Shown here: piece after piece, positions 35,270 to 43,783 of the stretch
How positions within the stretch are numbered: position 1 is the first letter of the stretch
How the letters are laid out: each line of letters starts with the position of its first letter
Origin: a virus
Strand: one strand, 5' to 3'
DNA length: 64,000 bases
Virus record (IMG/VR): IMGVR_UViG_3300024999_000055
Location: 42,331-106,330 of that record
The notes under the pieces: model-generated
Database searches by the model: none
Told to the model about the DNA's origin: nothing
What the model saw: the letters and a program-made list of their open reading frames with translations, nothing else
Made by a program: the position numbers and the translations under genes

Positions 35270-35512
35270 TTATATTATCATTCTGTCAAGATTTTTTTTC
35301 ATTTTATAACATTCTGGATTATCTTCTGTAACATAAATACATCTAGGAAACTTAAAATATTTACATCCTTTTAGACTTGTATCACATTCCATATATAATC
35401 TTTCTCCACATCTTGTACAACGATAATGTTTTTCTAATTCGGAACCACAACTACGAATTGCTGTTGCTTCATATTTCCAATCATGAATACCAAGTAAACA
35501 ACGTATATTCAT
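35270..35512 (-). CDS. Zinc protein resembling DUF1660-type phage proteins, 80 aa
   Basis: ATG at 35512 follows GGAGAA; a longer frame to 35554 lacks a site. MNIRCLLGIHDWKYE...YRCTRCGERLY fits the C-x-LG-H-x-W plus CxxCG pattern of small prophage zinc proteins (by eye). Additional Cys in the C-terminal half. Function unknown. Confidence 0.6.
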   Translation of the reverse strand: MNIRCLLGIHDWKYEATAIRSCGSELEKHYRCTRCGERLYMECDTSLKGCKYFKFPRCIYVTEDNPECYKMKKNLDRMII

Positions 35513-35563
35513 TTTATAATTTTTTCTCCTTTCAACACAAAAGAGGAATATCAAAGCAATATT

Positions 35564-35932
35564 TTACTCCCTATTCTCTAACATCCATTCTAAACAATAT
35601 TCTTCAGAAATCAAAGTTAAATCATCCAACACATCTGGTAAAAACGGCCCAGTTTGTGGATTATAAATTTCATATACCTTTCCATCTTTAATAATATATC
35701 CTTGTTCTTTAAGATATTTTAAATCCTTTTTATTATTTAAAATAAATTCCCTTAATTCACAAGGATATTCTAAATACCAATTATCACCTTTAATATTTGA
35801 CTTTCCTAAATTAGCTAAATAAATAGCTTTAGTATAATTATTATAAGTTACAAGTGCATAACAACCAATATCTTTTTCTTTGATATGATAATCTAAATAT
35901 TTTTGTTTTTCTTGTTTGTTTTTGATTTCCAT
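35564..35932 (-). CDS. Hypothetical protein, 122 aa
   Basis: AGGAG precedes the ATG. Alpha/beta composition with GCYALVTYNNYTKAIYLANL. Overlaps the end of the next gene upstream (35893-36213) by 40 nt in another frame, a tight coupling. No known family. Confidence 0.62.
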   Translation of the reverse strand: MEIKNKQEKQKYLDYHIKEKDIGCYALVTYNNYTKAIYLANLGKSNIKGDNWYLEYPCELREFILNNKKDLKYLKEQGYIIKDGKVYEIYNPQTGPFLPDVLDDLTLISEEYCLEWMLENRE

Positions 35933-36213
35933 AAGTTATCTCCTTTACTTATTTTATCAATTAAAACACTTAAATAATTTGCATCTTTTATTCCTGCTAT
36001 ACTCATACAAATCCATTTATTAATAAATTTATTTTCTTCCGTAGATAATTCATCCCATTTATCAGATATTTTTTTAAGTATTTCTGATAATGATTTCAAT
36101 TCATATTTATCTTTTCTTATATTAATTCCAACATTTAATAATACTTTTTCAATATGTTCTAAATTATTTTGATATGTATTATCTATTCTTTCTAATGTTT
36201 TATCATTTTCCAT
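35893..36213 (-). CDS. Hypothetical helical protein, 106 aa
   Basis: Starts after AGGAGG. Mostly helical: LERIDNTYQNNLEHIEKVLL, KKISDKWDELSTEENKFI, ISKGDNLWKSKTN. The pattern resembles domains from phage tape-measure or transition proteins but is too short to assign. Its stop lies inside the downstream gene. Confidence 0.6.
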   Translation of the reverse strand: MENDKTLERIDNTYQNNLEHIEKVLLNVGINIRKDKYELKSLSEILKKISDKWDELSTEENKFINKWICMSIAGIKDANYLSVLIDKISKGDNLWKSKTNKKNKNI

Positions 36214-36298
36214 ATTAATTCCTCCTATTTCATTACAAAATCTTTCTTTGGTGTTAATATTATTTTACTTTATTTATTTTATGTAAATAATCACTCAT

Positions 36299-36385
36299 AA
36301 ATGCTTATATATCAAGGGTTTGCAGGTATTGATATGAGTAAAATCATAAATATACCTATTTTACGTATTTTACCCATATCATGAT
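36299..36385. repeat. AATGCTTATATATCAAGGGTTT element with ATCATGAT
   Basis: AATGCTTATATATCAAGGGTTT (36299-36320 region) matches AATCCTTATAAATCAAGGGTTT at 63800. An inverted repeat GATATGAGTAAAAT (36331-36344) / ATTTTACCCATATC (36367-36380) follows, then ATCATGAT (36378-36385). The 36214-36463 gap has no gene. Confidence 0.55.
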
Positions 36386-36463
36386 AAAACAGAATTTTTA
36401 TATTAACTAAAATTAACTCAAAATACAATATTAAGATTTATCAACTTTTTTATTAATTATTTA

Positions 36464-36679
36464 CTACCAACTACAAGCACCACATAATGATCCACGATCT
36501 ATGCGACAACCGCATTTTGAGCATCTAGGACTACTGGATGAATTATAGGATGATCTAACTCCACCACAAAATTCACCAATAGTTTGCCCACCATTGCGAT
36601 GTACTTCTCGTCTATTTGCTTCATTAATCCTCCTTTTTTCTTCTTGAATTTTTCTCTCTACATCTTCAAATAAACCCAT
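36464..36679 (-). CDS. Zinc-ribbon protein with helical N-terminus, 71 aa
   Basis: N-terminal charged helix (GLFEDVERKIQEEKRRINEAN), a Ser/Asn-rich linker and a C-terminal ribbon CSKCGCRIDRGSLCGACSW. AGGAG precedes the ATG. Looks like a helix-plus-ribbon adaptor; the partner is unknown. Confidence 0.65.
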   Translation of the reverse strand: MGLFEDVERKIQEEKRRINEANRREVHRNGGQTIGEFCGGVRSSYNSSSSPRCSKCGCRIDRGSLCGACSW

Positions 36680-36693
36680 AATTAATCTCTCCT

Positions 36694-37050
36694 TTAAATT
36701 AATTTTAATTTTTTTAATATAGGCATTATATTTTCTTTTTCTTGTGGATAATATTTTGTCATAGTTTCATAAGCGTTTAATGGTTTATCTAGTTTTGTAT
36801 ATCTGGCACACTCCCAATCTATAATCATTTCTAAATAATTCTTCTTTCTTTTAGATTCTACATGATGTCTTGAGTATTTACGATGAATATTTCTAATTGT
36901 TTTCTTATTTAATGGTAATAAATATAGAATTAATTTATCAACATCATGTAAATATCCCGATATAGTATTTTTACCTAATAATTGTTTTTCTACTTTCAAA
37001 AATGCTTTTTTATGATTCCATGTGTAAAATATTAATTTTAAATTAAACAT
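36694..37050 (-). CDS. Possible HD-like (DUF5662-type) hydrolase, 118 aa
   Basis: Contains YLHDVDKLILYL and KYSRHHVESKRKK followed by WECAR, i.e. an H-D pair and a later H-H in helical context, reminiscent of the DUF5662 branch of the HD fold. The catalytic pattern is only partly kept, so activity is uncertain. GGGAG supports the ATG. Confidence 0.5.
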   Translation of the reverse strand: MFNLKLIFYTWNHKKAFLKVEKQLLGKNTISGYLHDVDKLILYLLPLNKKTIRNIHRKYSRHHVESKRKKNYLEMIIDWECARYTKLDKPLNAYETMTKYYPQEKENIMPILKKLKLI

Positions 37051-37066
37051 TTTTATACTCCCACAT

Positions 37067-38506
37067 TTAATTAATCTCTAATGCATTAAATCTTTTTGCT
37101 ATCTCTTTAAAAGATGAATTATAAGCATTTATAAATCTTTCGTTATTATTTAAGTCATCTTCATTAAGATATTTTTTATTACGTCCATCATAATCATCAC
37201 AAACTACTGGTTCAATAACACTCCTATCATATGAATTTTGTATAGTAATAGTTTTAATCATTCTTGGTTCATTGTTTTCTTTCTCATATTCAAAAATTAG
37301 ATTTAAATTATTTGATAATTCTATAGGGAATATAGTATTATATCTTCTGTTCCAATACTTATTATATCTTCTATTATTTAATTCCTGTATATTCTTTTTA
37401 ATAATTTCTAAAATATACTTATATCTATCCATAATTTTATTATAATCCAATGTAAAATTTTCTTTTAACATTTTAGATTCTATATTTATAGGATTAATTT
37501 TTTTAAAATCATCTTGTATTATTAAAGTATTCTTCATTTCAAATATAATTTCATCAATATCCTTTCCCCAACATAATCCAACTACAGAAGTTATATCATC
37601 ATTAGTAATGTCAATATTTTCTGGTACAGCAAATAAAATAGGATCTAATCTGCAATATAAATATTCTATTTGTTTTTGTTGTTTAAGAATAGTATTTTGT
37701 AATTGTTGGTTTTGTGATTCTAAATTCATTTGTACTTGTCTATTTCTATATTTTTCATTTATGAATTCTGTTTCTAATTTATTTAATTTGTTTGAAATTG
37801 AATTTATTTTATCACTTAATGTTTTTATATTTATATCAAATGATTGTGCTAGTGATTTTAAATTTTCATCATTGGTTTTCGTTGCCATATATAAATTTTT
37901 CTGTGTAGGAATTATTAAATCTAATGTTTGAAATATATTTTCAAAGTAATCAGAATAATAAATACCTTTAATTACATCACTTTTAATTTGTTCCCATACA
38001 TTATAATAGTCTATAGGGCATAATAAATAACATTGATAATTGGTTGTTGTATCCTGTCTTAATAATTCATTAAAATATTTATACCCTTTCTTTAATTCAT
38101 ATGAATTATCCTCTATATCAAATAGTTTATCAATTTCAGTATATTCAACAGGAATTATTACCATATTAAAAATATTTGCAAGCGTTCTATATTCAGATAT
38201 TTTAACTTTGGGTAGATGATTTAATGCTGTTAAAATATCTGAATATTCTCCATCACAACTAGGAATCTTTTTTAATTTAGGAGGTAATCTTCTTTCCGTT
38301 ATCCAACTATTTTTTCTTATTTCTAAACTTTCATTTTTTAATTTATTATTTATTTTATTTTTTAATTCTGGTGTTTCTCCTAGATATTCTAATGATTGTT
38401 TATATAAATCAATCACTTTTCCAAAATTGTTTATAATGTCATTATCTTTTTCTAATAACTTAACAGGTTTATTTTCAAATTTAACTGCCTGTAATAAATT
38501 AGGCAT
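37067..38506 (-). CDS. Hypothetical coiled-coil protein, 479 aa
   Basis: First gene after the promoter at 38537-38565, AGGAGG-supported. The N-terminal half is mixed; residues ~215-285 form a coiled coil (SDKINSISNKLNKLETEF...QNQQLQNTILKQQKQIEYL), and the C-terminal half is alpha/beta, ending KEIAKRFNALEIN. No enzymatic motif. Its strong promoter and size suggest an important early protein, but it is unrecognised. Confidence 0.72.
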   Translation of the reverse strand: MPNLLQAVKFENKPVKLLEKDNDIINNFGKVIDLYKQSLEYLGETPELKNKINNKLKNESLEIRKNSWITERRLPPKLKKIPSCDGEYSDILTALNHLPKVKISEYRTLANIFNMVIIPVEYTEIDKLFDIEDNSYELKKGYKYFNELLRQDTTTNYQCYLLCPIDYYNVWEQIKSDVIKGIYYSDYFENIFQTLDLIIPTQKNLYMATKTNDENLKSLAQSFDINIKTLSDKINSISNKLNKLETEFINEKYRNRQVQMNLESQNQQLQNTILKQQKQIEYLYCRLDPILFAVPENIDITNDDITSVVGLCWGKDIDEIIFEMKNTLIIQDDFKKINPINIESKMLKENFTLDYNKIMDRYKYILEIIKKNIQELNNRRYNKYWNRRYNTIFPIELSNNLNLIFEYEKENNEPRMIKTITIQNSYDRSVIEPVVCDDYDGRNKKYLNEDDLNNNERFINAYNSSFKEIAKRFNALEIN

Positions 38507-38536
38507 TATATCGCCCTCCTTTTAATTGTTGTATTT

Positions 38537-38565
38537 ATTTTAACATTTTGTTGTTAGTTTGTCAA
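38537..38565 (-). promoter_or_regulatory. Sigma-A-type promoter with extended -10 (TTGACA-17-TAAAAT)
   Basis: TTGACA (38560-38565), 17 nt, TAAAAT (38537-38542) preceded by TGT. Nearly identical to the promoter at 10586-10614 across the -10 side, so one was copied from the other. Drives the gene ending at 37067 and those below. Confidence 0.8.
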
Positions 38566-38606
38566 CTATTATTTCTTAACGAAATGCGTCTTTGGTAATG
38601 ATATTT

Positions 38607-38652
38607 ATACTACATATAGTATATTGTAATAATTATATACTATATGTAGTAT
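38607..38652. repeat. 17-bp perfect inverted repeat ATACTACATATAGTATA
   Basis: ATACTACATATAGTATA (38607-38623) and TATACTATATGTAGTAT (38636-38652) are perfectly inverted with a 12-nt spacer. It is the best copy of a family also at 39782, 44604 and 48882. No U-run, so a DNA-binding site or RNA hairpin. It sits between the 38658 gene stop and the promoter at 38537. Confidence 0.65.
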
Positions 38653-38657
38653 TTATT

Positions 38658-38915
38658 CTATAATTCATTCAATGTATTTCTAACTCTTCTTACCAACCAA
38701 AACCATTTTTCTGTTTCATATTTTTGTCTAAGCAAATCATCAATATCAAACCAATAACTTTTAAAATTACCACTATTCATAAATTTAATCATTGCTAAAT
38801 ATGCTTCACTCTCTGTTAATTCTTTGTTTTCAAATTGTTTATTAATAATTATTGCACTATTCATTACTATTGGTGCTTTTCTAGCAACAATTTTTACTTT
38901 ATCTCTTCTTGGCAT
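38658..38915 (-). CDS. Hypothetical protein, 85 aa
   Basis: ATG at 38915 follows GAGGTG; a TTG at 38936 is less likely. Starts basic (MPRRDKVKIVARKAPIVMNS), then helical (NKQFENKELTESEAYLAMIKF). Ends next to the 17-bp inverted repeat. No known family. Confidence 0.6.
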   Translation of the reverse strand: MPRRDKVKIVARKAPIVMNSAIIINKQFENKELTESEAYLAMIKFMNSGNFKSYWFDIDDLLRQKYETEKWFWLVRRVRNTLNEL

Positions 38916-38991
38916 AATAATCACCTCTTTAGGCAATTATATCACTTATTATTATATTTATCAATATATATTTTTCTCATATGTATAATAT

Positions 38992-39717
38992 TTATATTAC
39001 TATTTTATAATTCATTTTTAAATATAATTCATCTAATTCTTTTTTAAATCTATTTTCTAGATCCTGAACACTTTCTTTTGCTCTAAATTGATTCCAAGAC
39101 CTATTATCCATATCTTTAAGTTGTCCCCATAAATCAGGATAATATATGTATAAATTTCTTAATTCTCTTAAACTAGAGAAAGGACAACACCAACAACTTA
39201 CTCTATTAAATTTAGTATATAGTCCACCCCAATCAAAACCTTTATCATAACAATATTTTAATGCTTCCCCTTCTGTCATTTTCCAATCAATTAATGGATA
39301 TCTTTTAAATTGATTATCATCTACTCTATTTAATTCATCCATACCAATTCCTATATATTGAATATAACTACCATTTCCATATTTTTTATTTAAATATGAT
39401 TTTATTAAATCTCTTTTTAATACTGAAGTACACCATCTATTTTGACCTTGAGATGCCCATGCATATCCTTTTTGTCCTTTATTTTTACCTCTCGTTTTTT
39501 CATGATCAAACATCCAATAATCAAATGTCTTATTCTGAAGAATTGTAATTGGCATACTTGTATATTGTTTTATTTTTTCAATGTGTTCATAAAGTTGAGG
39601 AAACTCTTTTGTTGTATCTGCACAAACAATTTCGTCTATTCGCATATCTTTTTCCTTCATTAATAGGAAAAGTGCTGTTGAATCTTTCCCACCAGAAAAA
39701 CTAACTATATGGTTCAA
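38992..39717 (-). CDS. PAPS-reductase-like PP-loop enzyme (adenine-nucleotide alpha hydrolase)
   Basis: 241 aa. PP-loop SFSGGKDSTALFLLM near the N-terminus binds ATP or an adenylated substrate. The middle has NRWCTSVLKRDLIKSYL, and near residue 180 CWCCPF, giving Cys positions like those of the CysH/DndC-type phosphoadenylyl-sulfate reductase family, some of which carry an Fe-S cluster. In phages such enzymes have been linked to sulfur or nucleotide chemistry on DNA/RNA, but the substrate here is unknown. TTG start with GGAGG ~12 nt upstream. Confidence 0.82.
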   Translation of the reverse strand: MNHIVSFSGGKDSTALFLLMKEKDMRIDEIVCADTTKEFPQLYEHIEKIKQYTSMPITILQNKTFDYWMFDHEKTRGKNKGQKGYAWASQGQNRWCTSVLKRDLIKSYLNKKYGNGSYIQYIGIGMDELNRVDDNQFKRYPLIDWKMTEGEALKYCYDKGFDWGGLYTKFNRVSCWCCPFSSLRELRNLYIYYPDLWGQLKDMDNRSWNQFRAKESVQDLENRFKKELDELYLKMNYKIVI

Positions 39718-39781
39718 ATAAATTAATCCTCCATTTATTATATTTTAAGTTGTGATAAATTTTATGTTTTGTTGTGATTTT

Positions 39782-39828
39782 TATACTACATATAGTATTC
39801 ACAATCTATATCTATATTATATGTAGTA
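39782..39828. repeat. 16-bp inverted repeat ATACTACATATAGTAT
   Basis: ATACTACATATAGTAT (39782-39797) and ATATTATATGTAGTAT (39813-39828), one mismatch, 15-nt spacer. Lies between the PP-loop gene start and the upstream gene's stop. Same family as 38607-38652. Confidence 0.6.
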
Positions 39829-39848
39829 TCGTAAAAACATTAAACCTA

Positions 39849-40265
39849 CTAAATCATTGACTCAATTTCTTCAATTGCTAAAGATACTTGTCTTTCGCTA
39901 GAGAGAAGAACATGAAGTTTACTTTCAAGTAATTTCAATTTCCTATCTTCTTCTTCATATTTCAAAATCTCTAATTTTAATTTAATATCCGTAATCCATT
40001 GATCAAATACATAACCGGAAATAACATATTCTTCATCTAGTCCCAAATCAACGGCAGATAATAAATATGAATTTAATTTAACTAGTAAATGAGTTAAACC
40101 TTCTCTATTTAATACTTGTAAATTCAATCTTACTCCATCCAATTCAATACTACAATTTGTTAATGGTGAAAATTTCTTTTTAGTTTTTAAACCTTTCTTC
40201 TTCTCTGCAATCTGCGATTTTAACAACATAATCTTATCATCATTTGTCATTTGTTTTTCACTCAT
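39849..40265 (-). CDS. Hypothetical helical protein, 138 aa
   Basis: ATG 40265 has GGAGG 8 nt upstream and the stop codon of the previous gene overlaps it; a further in-frame ATG upstream lacks a site. Contains a basic loop (KKKGLKTKKKFSP) and a C-terminal coiled-coil-like helix (KLKLEILKYEEEDRKLKLLESK). Unknown. Confidence 0.65.
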   Translation of the reverse strand: MSEKQMTNDDKIMLLKSQIAEKKKGLKTKKKFSPLTNCSIELDGVRLNLQVLNREGLTHLLVKLNSYLLSAVDLGLDEEYVISGYVFDQWITDIKLKLEILKYEEEDRKLKLLESKLHVLLSSERQVSLAIEEIESMI

Positions 40266-40266
40266 A

Positions 40267-41361
40267 TTATTTTCCCTCCGAATATAATTTTCCATTTGTT
40301 AGATATGTGTTTTTATACATTGGTTTATATTTATTGTATATTTCCTCCAAAGTATACTCTACATATATTCTATTATTATTAAGAAAACCATAAGTGTTAC
40401 CATCTCTAAGATAATATTTACCTGTATTATTATACATTTTTTCTACAGAAATATATCTTTTATCTGTATCATAAAAATATGTCCCTCTATTTGTTGCCTT
40501 TTTACTAAATTCTTCAAAAGTATATTCTATATATTCATCCTTACTATCATCAACAGGAGAATAGTGTTCGTTACATTCAAGTTTATCAAATAATTCTGCG
40601 TAATTATCGACACATTCTGAAGATATAATTGATATAAATCTTTCTCCTAGACTTTTTAATGTTAATAAACTAATCCATTTACTATTATATTTATCATTAT
40701 CATCATACTTTCTGATAAAATAATGATGTTTGCCTTTGTTTATTTTATTCGTTACCCATTCATAATCATAACGACTGTTTGATTTATATATTCTTTCATT
40801 TTTAGTATCATAATAATCAAATCTACCCATATAAATATATTCTTCATCTGATTTAGTTTTATATGTACCACCTAATACTAAATCTTTTACTTTAACATAA
40901 TTCTTCTCATGTAATATTTCATTATATTGGATGATTTCTTTATAGTCTGGTGAATCTATAGGCAATAATAATAAATCCTTGCCTGAGTAAGCATAAAGAA
41001 ATTGCCCTTCTAACCCTTTTCCTTTAATACTGTTATTATTTTCCAAAATATATAATAAATTCTCTATTGATATTTCTATTTCAAAATTACGAGGATCGTA
41101 TACTCTGCAATATGCATGTCTATAATTCCAATTACTCTGATAATCCCCAACTTTCTTATTTAATACAAATCCTGATGTTGGCTCATTTACAAATTCTTGT
41201 GGTTCGATATTTTTATCGCGCCAGCCGTTCCAGGATTTTTCTTTACGCAATACATTTTTTTGATCATAATAAATTACATATGCTAATTTTTGAGTATATG
41301 TATCAGAACGATTTTGATAACCTACTTTAATAGTTTTGGGAATGAAGATATTTGTTTTTAT
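40267..41361 (-). CDS. Hypothetical protein with AUA start, 364 aa
   Basis: The TTG at 41250 has no ribosome site. The frame is open upstream to ATA (41359-41361), exactly 8 nt after AGGAGG. The added N-terminus KTNIFIPKTIKVGYQNRSD continues seamlessly into YTQKLAYVIYYDQKNVLRKEKSW, a run of alternating hydrophobics typical of a folded domain. The rest repeats short Tyr-rich units (e.g. KGKHHYFIRKYDD, EYTFEEF, EYTLEEI), suggesting internal duplication. Strong case for an AUA start. Function unknown. Confidence 0.72.
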   Translation of the reverse strand: MKTNIFIPKTIKVGYQNRSDTYTQKLAYVIYYDQKNVLRKEKSWNGWRDKNIEPQEFVNEPTSGFVLNKKVGDYQSNWNYRHAYCRVYDPRNFEIEISIENLLYILENNNSIKGKGLEGQFLYAYSGKDLLLLPIDSPDYKEIIQYNEILHEKNYVKVKDLVLGGTYKTKSDEEYIYMGRFDYYDTKNERIYKSNSRYDYEWVTNKINKGKHHYFIRKYDDNDKYNSKWISLLTLKSLGERFISIISSECVDNYAELFDKLECNEHYSPVDDSKDEYIEYTFEEFSKKATNRGTYFYDTDKRYISVEKMYNNTGKYYLRDGNTYGFLNNNRIYVEYTLEEIYNKYKPMYKNTYLTNGKLYSEGK

Positions 41362-41384
41362 AAGATTAACCTCCTTTCTTATTT

Positions 41385-41546
41385 TTAAGAATTAATTATT
41401 TCATCAAATTTTTCACCGCAATTACTACAATATTTATTCATTGAACTTTGATTACTACTATTACAATTAGTACAATAATACACAGTTATCTTTTTCCCTT
41501 CAAAAGTATCATAACAACATTCTTCTTTAATTAGTATTTTTGCCAT
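41385..41546 (-). CDS. Zinc-ribbon miniprotein, 53 aa
   Basis: MAKILIKEECCYDTFEGKK, then CTNC and CSNCGEKFDE: one Cys4 ribbon plus an N-terminal CC. GGAG precedes the ATG. Lies between the AUA-start gene and RtcB. Confidence 0.6.
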   Translation of the reverse strand: MAKILIKEECCYDTFEGKKITVYYCTNCNSSNQSSMNKYCSNCGEKFDEIINS

Positions 41547-41581
41547 AATATGATTGCTCCTTTATTAATTTATTTTATTTA

Positions 41582-42823
41582 TCATTCTCCTGCCTTATAA
41601 TTATAAATAGGTTTAATAATATCTAATATTTCAACAGTATTATTAATATTATTAATAATTTCTTCTATAGGTTTATAAGCCATAGGTGCTTCATCAAGCG
41701 TATGTGTACTTACAGAATTAGTAAAAATATCTTTCATAGATTCTTGATAATCTTCCATAGATATATTTTCTTTTGCCTTACTTCTACTCATTAATCTACC
41801 AGCACCATGAGGAGCAGAATAATTCCAATCTGCATTTCCTTTGCCTACAGCTAATATTGATCCATCACGCATATTAATAGGAATTAAAACTTTTTCACCT
41901 TCATAAGCAGAAATAGCACCTTTACGAATAATATTATCTTTAAAATTAATGTAGTTATGAATTGTTTCAAATATTTTAATATTATGATATTCTTTTGCAG
42001 TTATTTCTCCTATTTTTATAAGTTTTAATAAAATAATATCTGCTATGATATATCTATTTAAAGTAGCATATTCTTGGCAAAGTTTCATATCATGTAAATA
42101 TTTATCTCTCCATTCACCAGAAAGAAAACATAAATCTTTTGGATAAGATGGATGTAAATTATTATACCTTTTCTCTAATTCTTTTAATGCACTATGAATT
42201 TCATTTCTCTTTCCTTGTTGCTTATAATCAGCAATTAACTTTTCTTTTTGTTCATAAAAATCACTTTTGCCACTACATAAATCTATAGCAATGTTTTGAT
42301 AATATTCTGCTACTTGTTTTCCTAAACTTCTACTTCCTGAGTGAATTACAAGATATAAATTATCATTGCTATCTTTATTTACTTCAATAAAGTGATTTCC
42401 TCCACCAAGAGTACCTATACTTTTTTCTATTCTTTTTGTATCTTTAAGTGACCTATAGCAATGTAATTCTCTCATTTCATCAAAGTCAGATATTCTATTT
42501 TTATGTGTATTTCTTCCTAATGGGACAAATTCACGAATAATATCATCTAATTTTTGTAAATCAATATTTACTTTTCCTAATTCAAAAACTCCCATACCAC
42601 AACCGATATCTACCCCTACAATATTAGGAATTACTTTATCTCTTAAATCAGCAGTAAATCCTATTACACAGCCTGACCCATAATGACAATCTGGCATAAT
42701 ACGAATTTTACCACCTTCTACAAAAGGTTGATTACATAATTCAATTATCTGAGATATAGCAGTTTGTTCAATATTATCAGTAAAAACTTTTGCAGTATTG
42801 TATTTTCCTTTTAATTCTAACAA
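41582..42823 (-). CDS. rtcB: RNA-splicing ligase RtcB
   Basis: Joins 2',3'-cyclic phosphate (or 3'-phosphate) RNA ends to 5'-OH ends using GTP and Mn. Seen: IRIMPDCHYGSGCVIGFTADL, VGVDIGCGMG, GTLGGGNHFIE, HSGSRSLGK, SAPHGAGRLMSRSKA (guanylated-His region) and the conserved C-terminal KAGE. 413 aa. TTG 42823 chosen because AAGGAGG is 7-8 nt upstream and gives MLELKGKYNTAKVF, the family start. Phage RtcB can undo host tRNA cleavage. Driven by its own promoter. Confidence 0.93.
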   Translation of the reverse strand: MLELKGKYNTAKVFTDNIEQTAISQIIELCNQPFVEGGKIRIMPDCHYGSGCVIGFTADLRDKVIPNIVGVDIGCGMGVFELGKVNIDLQKLDDIIREFVPLGRNTHKNRISDFDEMRELHCYRSLKDTKRIEKSIGTLGGGNHFIEVNKDSNDNLYLVIHSGSRSLGKQVAEYYQNIAIDLCSGKSDFYEQKEKLIADYKQQGKRNEIHSALKELEKRYNNLHPSYPKDLCFLSGEWRDKYLHDMKLCQEYATLNRYIIADIILLKLIKIGEITAKEYHNIKIFETIHNYINFKDNIIRKGAISAYEGEKVLIPINMRDGSILAVGKGNADWNYSAPHGAGRLMSRSKAKENISMEDYQESMKDIFTNSVSTHTLDEAPMAYKPIEEIINNINNTVEILDIIKPIYNYKAGE

Positions 42824-42850
42824 GTTTTCAACCTCCTTTATCTTAATGAC

Positions 42851-42879
42851 ATTATACAATTATTTTTATATTGTGTCAA
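42851..42879 (-). promoter_or_regulatory. Sigma-A-type promoter (TTGACA-17-TATAAT)
   Basis: TTGACA (42874-42879), 17 nt, TATAAT (42851-42856), perfect consensus. Just 28 nt before the rtcB start codon, so a very short leader. rtcB is therefore independently expressed. Confidence 0.85.
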
Positions 42880-42920
42880 TACCTAAAATCGTTACCAATC
42901 TAATTATTTGACATGATTTA

Positions 42921-43130
42921 TTAATCCACTTTAATAAAATACTCAATACTAGATATTTCACTTCCTATAATTGCAACATTCTTTTCTGCACAATCTATTA
43001 ATTCAAAATGTGATAATTTAATTTCATTAGTTTGTTTAGGCATTATATTCATAATTAATTCCTCAAATTTAAGTTGTGTTTTAATCTTATATTCCTTACC
43101 GCTTTTCATGCAAATGATATAATCATACAT
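42921..43130 (-). CDS. Hypothetical protein, 69 aa
   Basis: MYDYIICMKSGKEYKIKTQL then ELIDCAEKNVAIIGSEISSI: small antiparallel beta fold with one central helix, like other phage 'single-strand' proteins. AGGAG before the ATG. Not recognised. Confidence 0.6.
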   Translation of the reverse strand: MYDYIICMKSGKEYKIKTQLKFEELIMNIMPKQTNEIKLSHFELIDCAEKNVAIIGSEISSIEYFIKVD

Positions 43131-43148
43131 AATATATTTTCTCCTTTT

Positions 43149-43394
43149 TTAACTATTTATAGAGTAATCTAACCTAACTTTTTTAACTTTATATTTATCC
43201 ATACTATCTCTTTCTATCCATTCTCTTACATATTCATTTGCTTCTGCTCTGGTATCAAAAGTAATTGCTTCACTAATTAACTTATTAATTTCATATTCAG
43301 TTTTAAAATCATTCATAGATTCAATTCTTGAGTAATATCCATCTTGGGTTATATTATATATAACATAATAAATATATGTTTCTGCTATTTTCAT
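43149..43394 (-). CDS. Hypothetical protein, 81 aa
   Basis: Alpha/beta, with an amphipathic helix SEAITFDTRAEANEYVREWI, close to the pattern of short phage proteins with a conserved DTxxxA motif. AAGGA before the ATG. Preceded by a large hairpin (43458-43537) in its leader. Confidence 0.6.
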   Translation of the reverse strand: MKIAETYIYYVIYNITQDGYYSRIESMNDFKTEYEINKLISEAITFDTRAEANEYVREWIERDSMDKYKVKKVRLDYSINS

Positions 43395-43457
43395 ATATTA
43401 TCCTTTCTTAGATATTGTGTATGTATATTTAATATTATTTTTGAGTATAATCTTATT

Positions 43458-43537
43458 AGAGAAGTTGGTAGCAAGTTTAATATATAGTAATATTACCTCC
43501 TATGTTTTATTGCATATATTACACTACCAAATTCTCT
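43458..43537 (-). ncRNA. Leader hairpin with ribosome-site-like sequence in the loop
   Basis: Minus strand: AGAGAATTTGGTAG pairs with CTACCAACTTCTCT (13 of 14), enclosing GTAATAT/ATATTAC and an isolated AGGAGG with no gene after it at the right distance. Lies between the AUA-start gene 43544 and the gene starting at 43394. Structure suggests an RNA switch or processing site. By eye only. Confidence 0.45.
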
Positions 43538-43543
43538 TTTTGT

Positions 43544-43783
43544 TTATCTAAACTTATTCTTCAATTCTTTCTTATACAAATCCAATACTTCTTCTTGATT
43601 ACTATCAATATAATCATAAATAATTTCTTCAATTTGAGATGAAAAATTAATTCGTTTAAGTTGATCTCTCATTTCATCTTTAATTAATGATTTAATTTCA
43701 TCATCTATGATAGAGTTTGCAATCTTATTAAATCTTTCAGCGATAGATTTTAAGATTATGTAATTTTCTGTTTGATTTTTTAT
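43544..43783 (-). CDS. Hypothetical helical protein with AUA start, 79 aa (no AUG in frame at its start)
   Basis: The 80-codon frame has no ATG, GTG or TTG near its start: ATA (43781-43783) lies 9 nt after AGGAG and opens KNQTENYIILKSIAERFNKI, then EIKSLIKDEMRDQLKRI, ending KKELKNKFR. Composition and packing are those of the neighbouring genes. This gene would be missed by ordinary start rules. Similar helical style to 14202-14579, which also has a non-AUG start. Function unknown. Confidence 0.68.
   Translation of the reverse strand: MKNQTENYIILKSIAERFNKIANSIIDDEIKSLIKDEMRDQLKRINFSSQIEEIIYDYIDSNQEEVLDLYKKELKNKFR

Noticed and set aside
35261-35289. TTGACA upstream of ligA (35284-35289)
   Set aside because: At the 17-nt spacing the -10 is GAATAG, and the TATAAT nearby is only 9 nt away; not a credible promoter.
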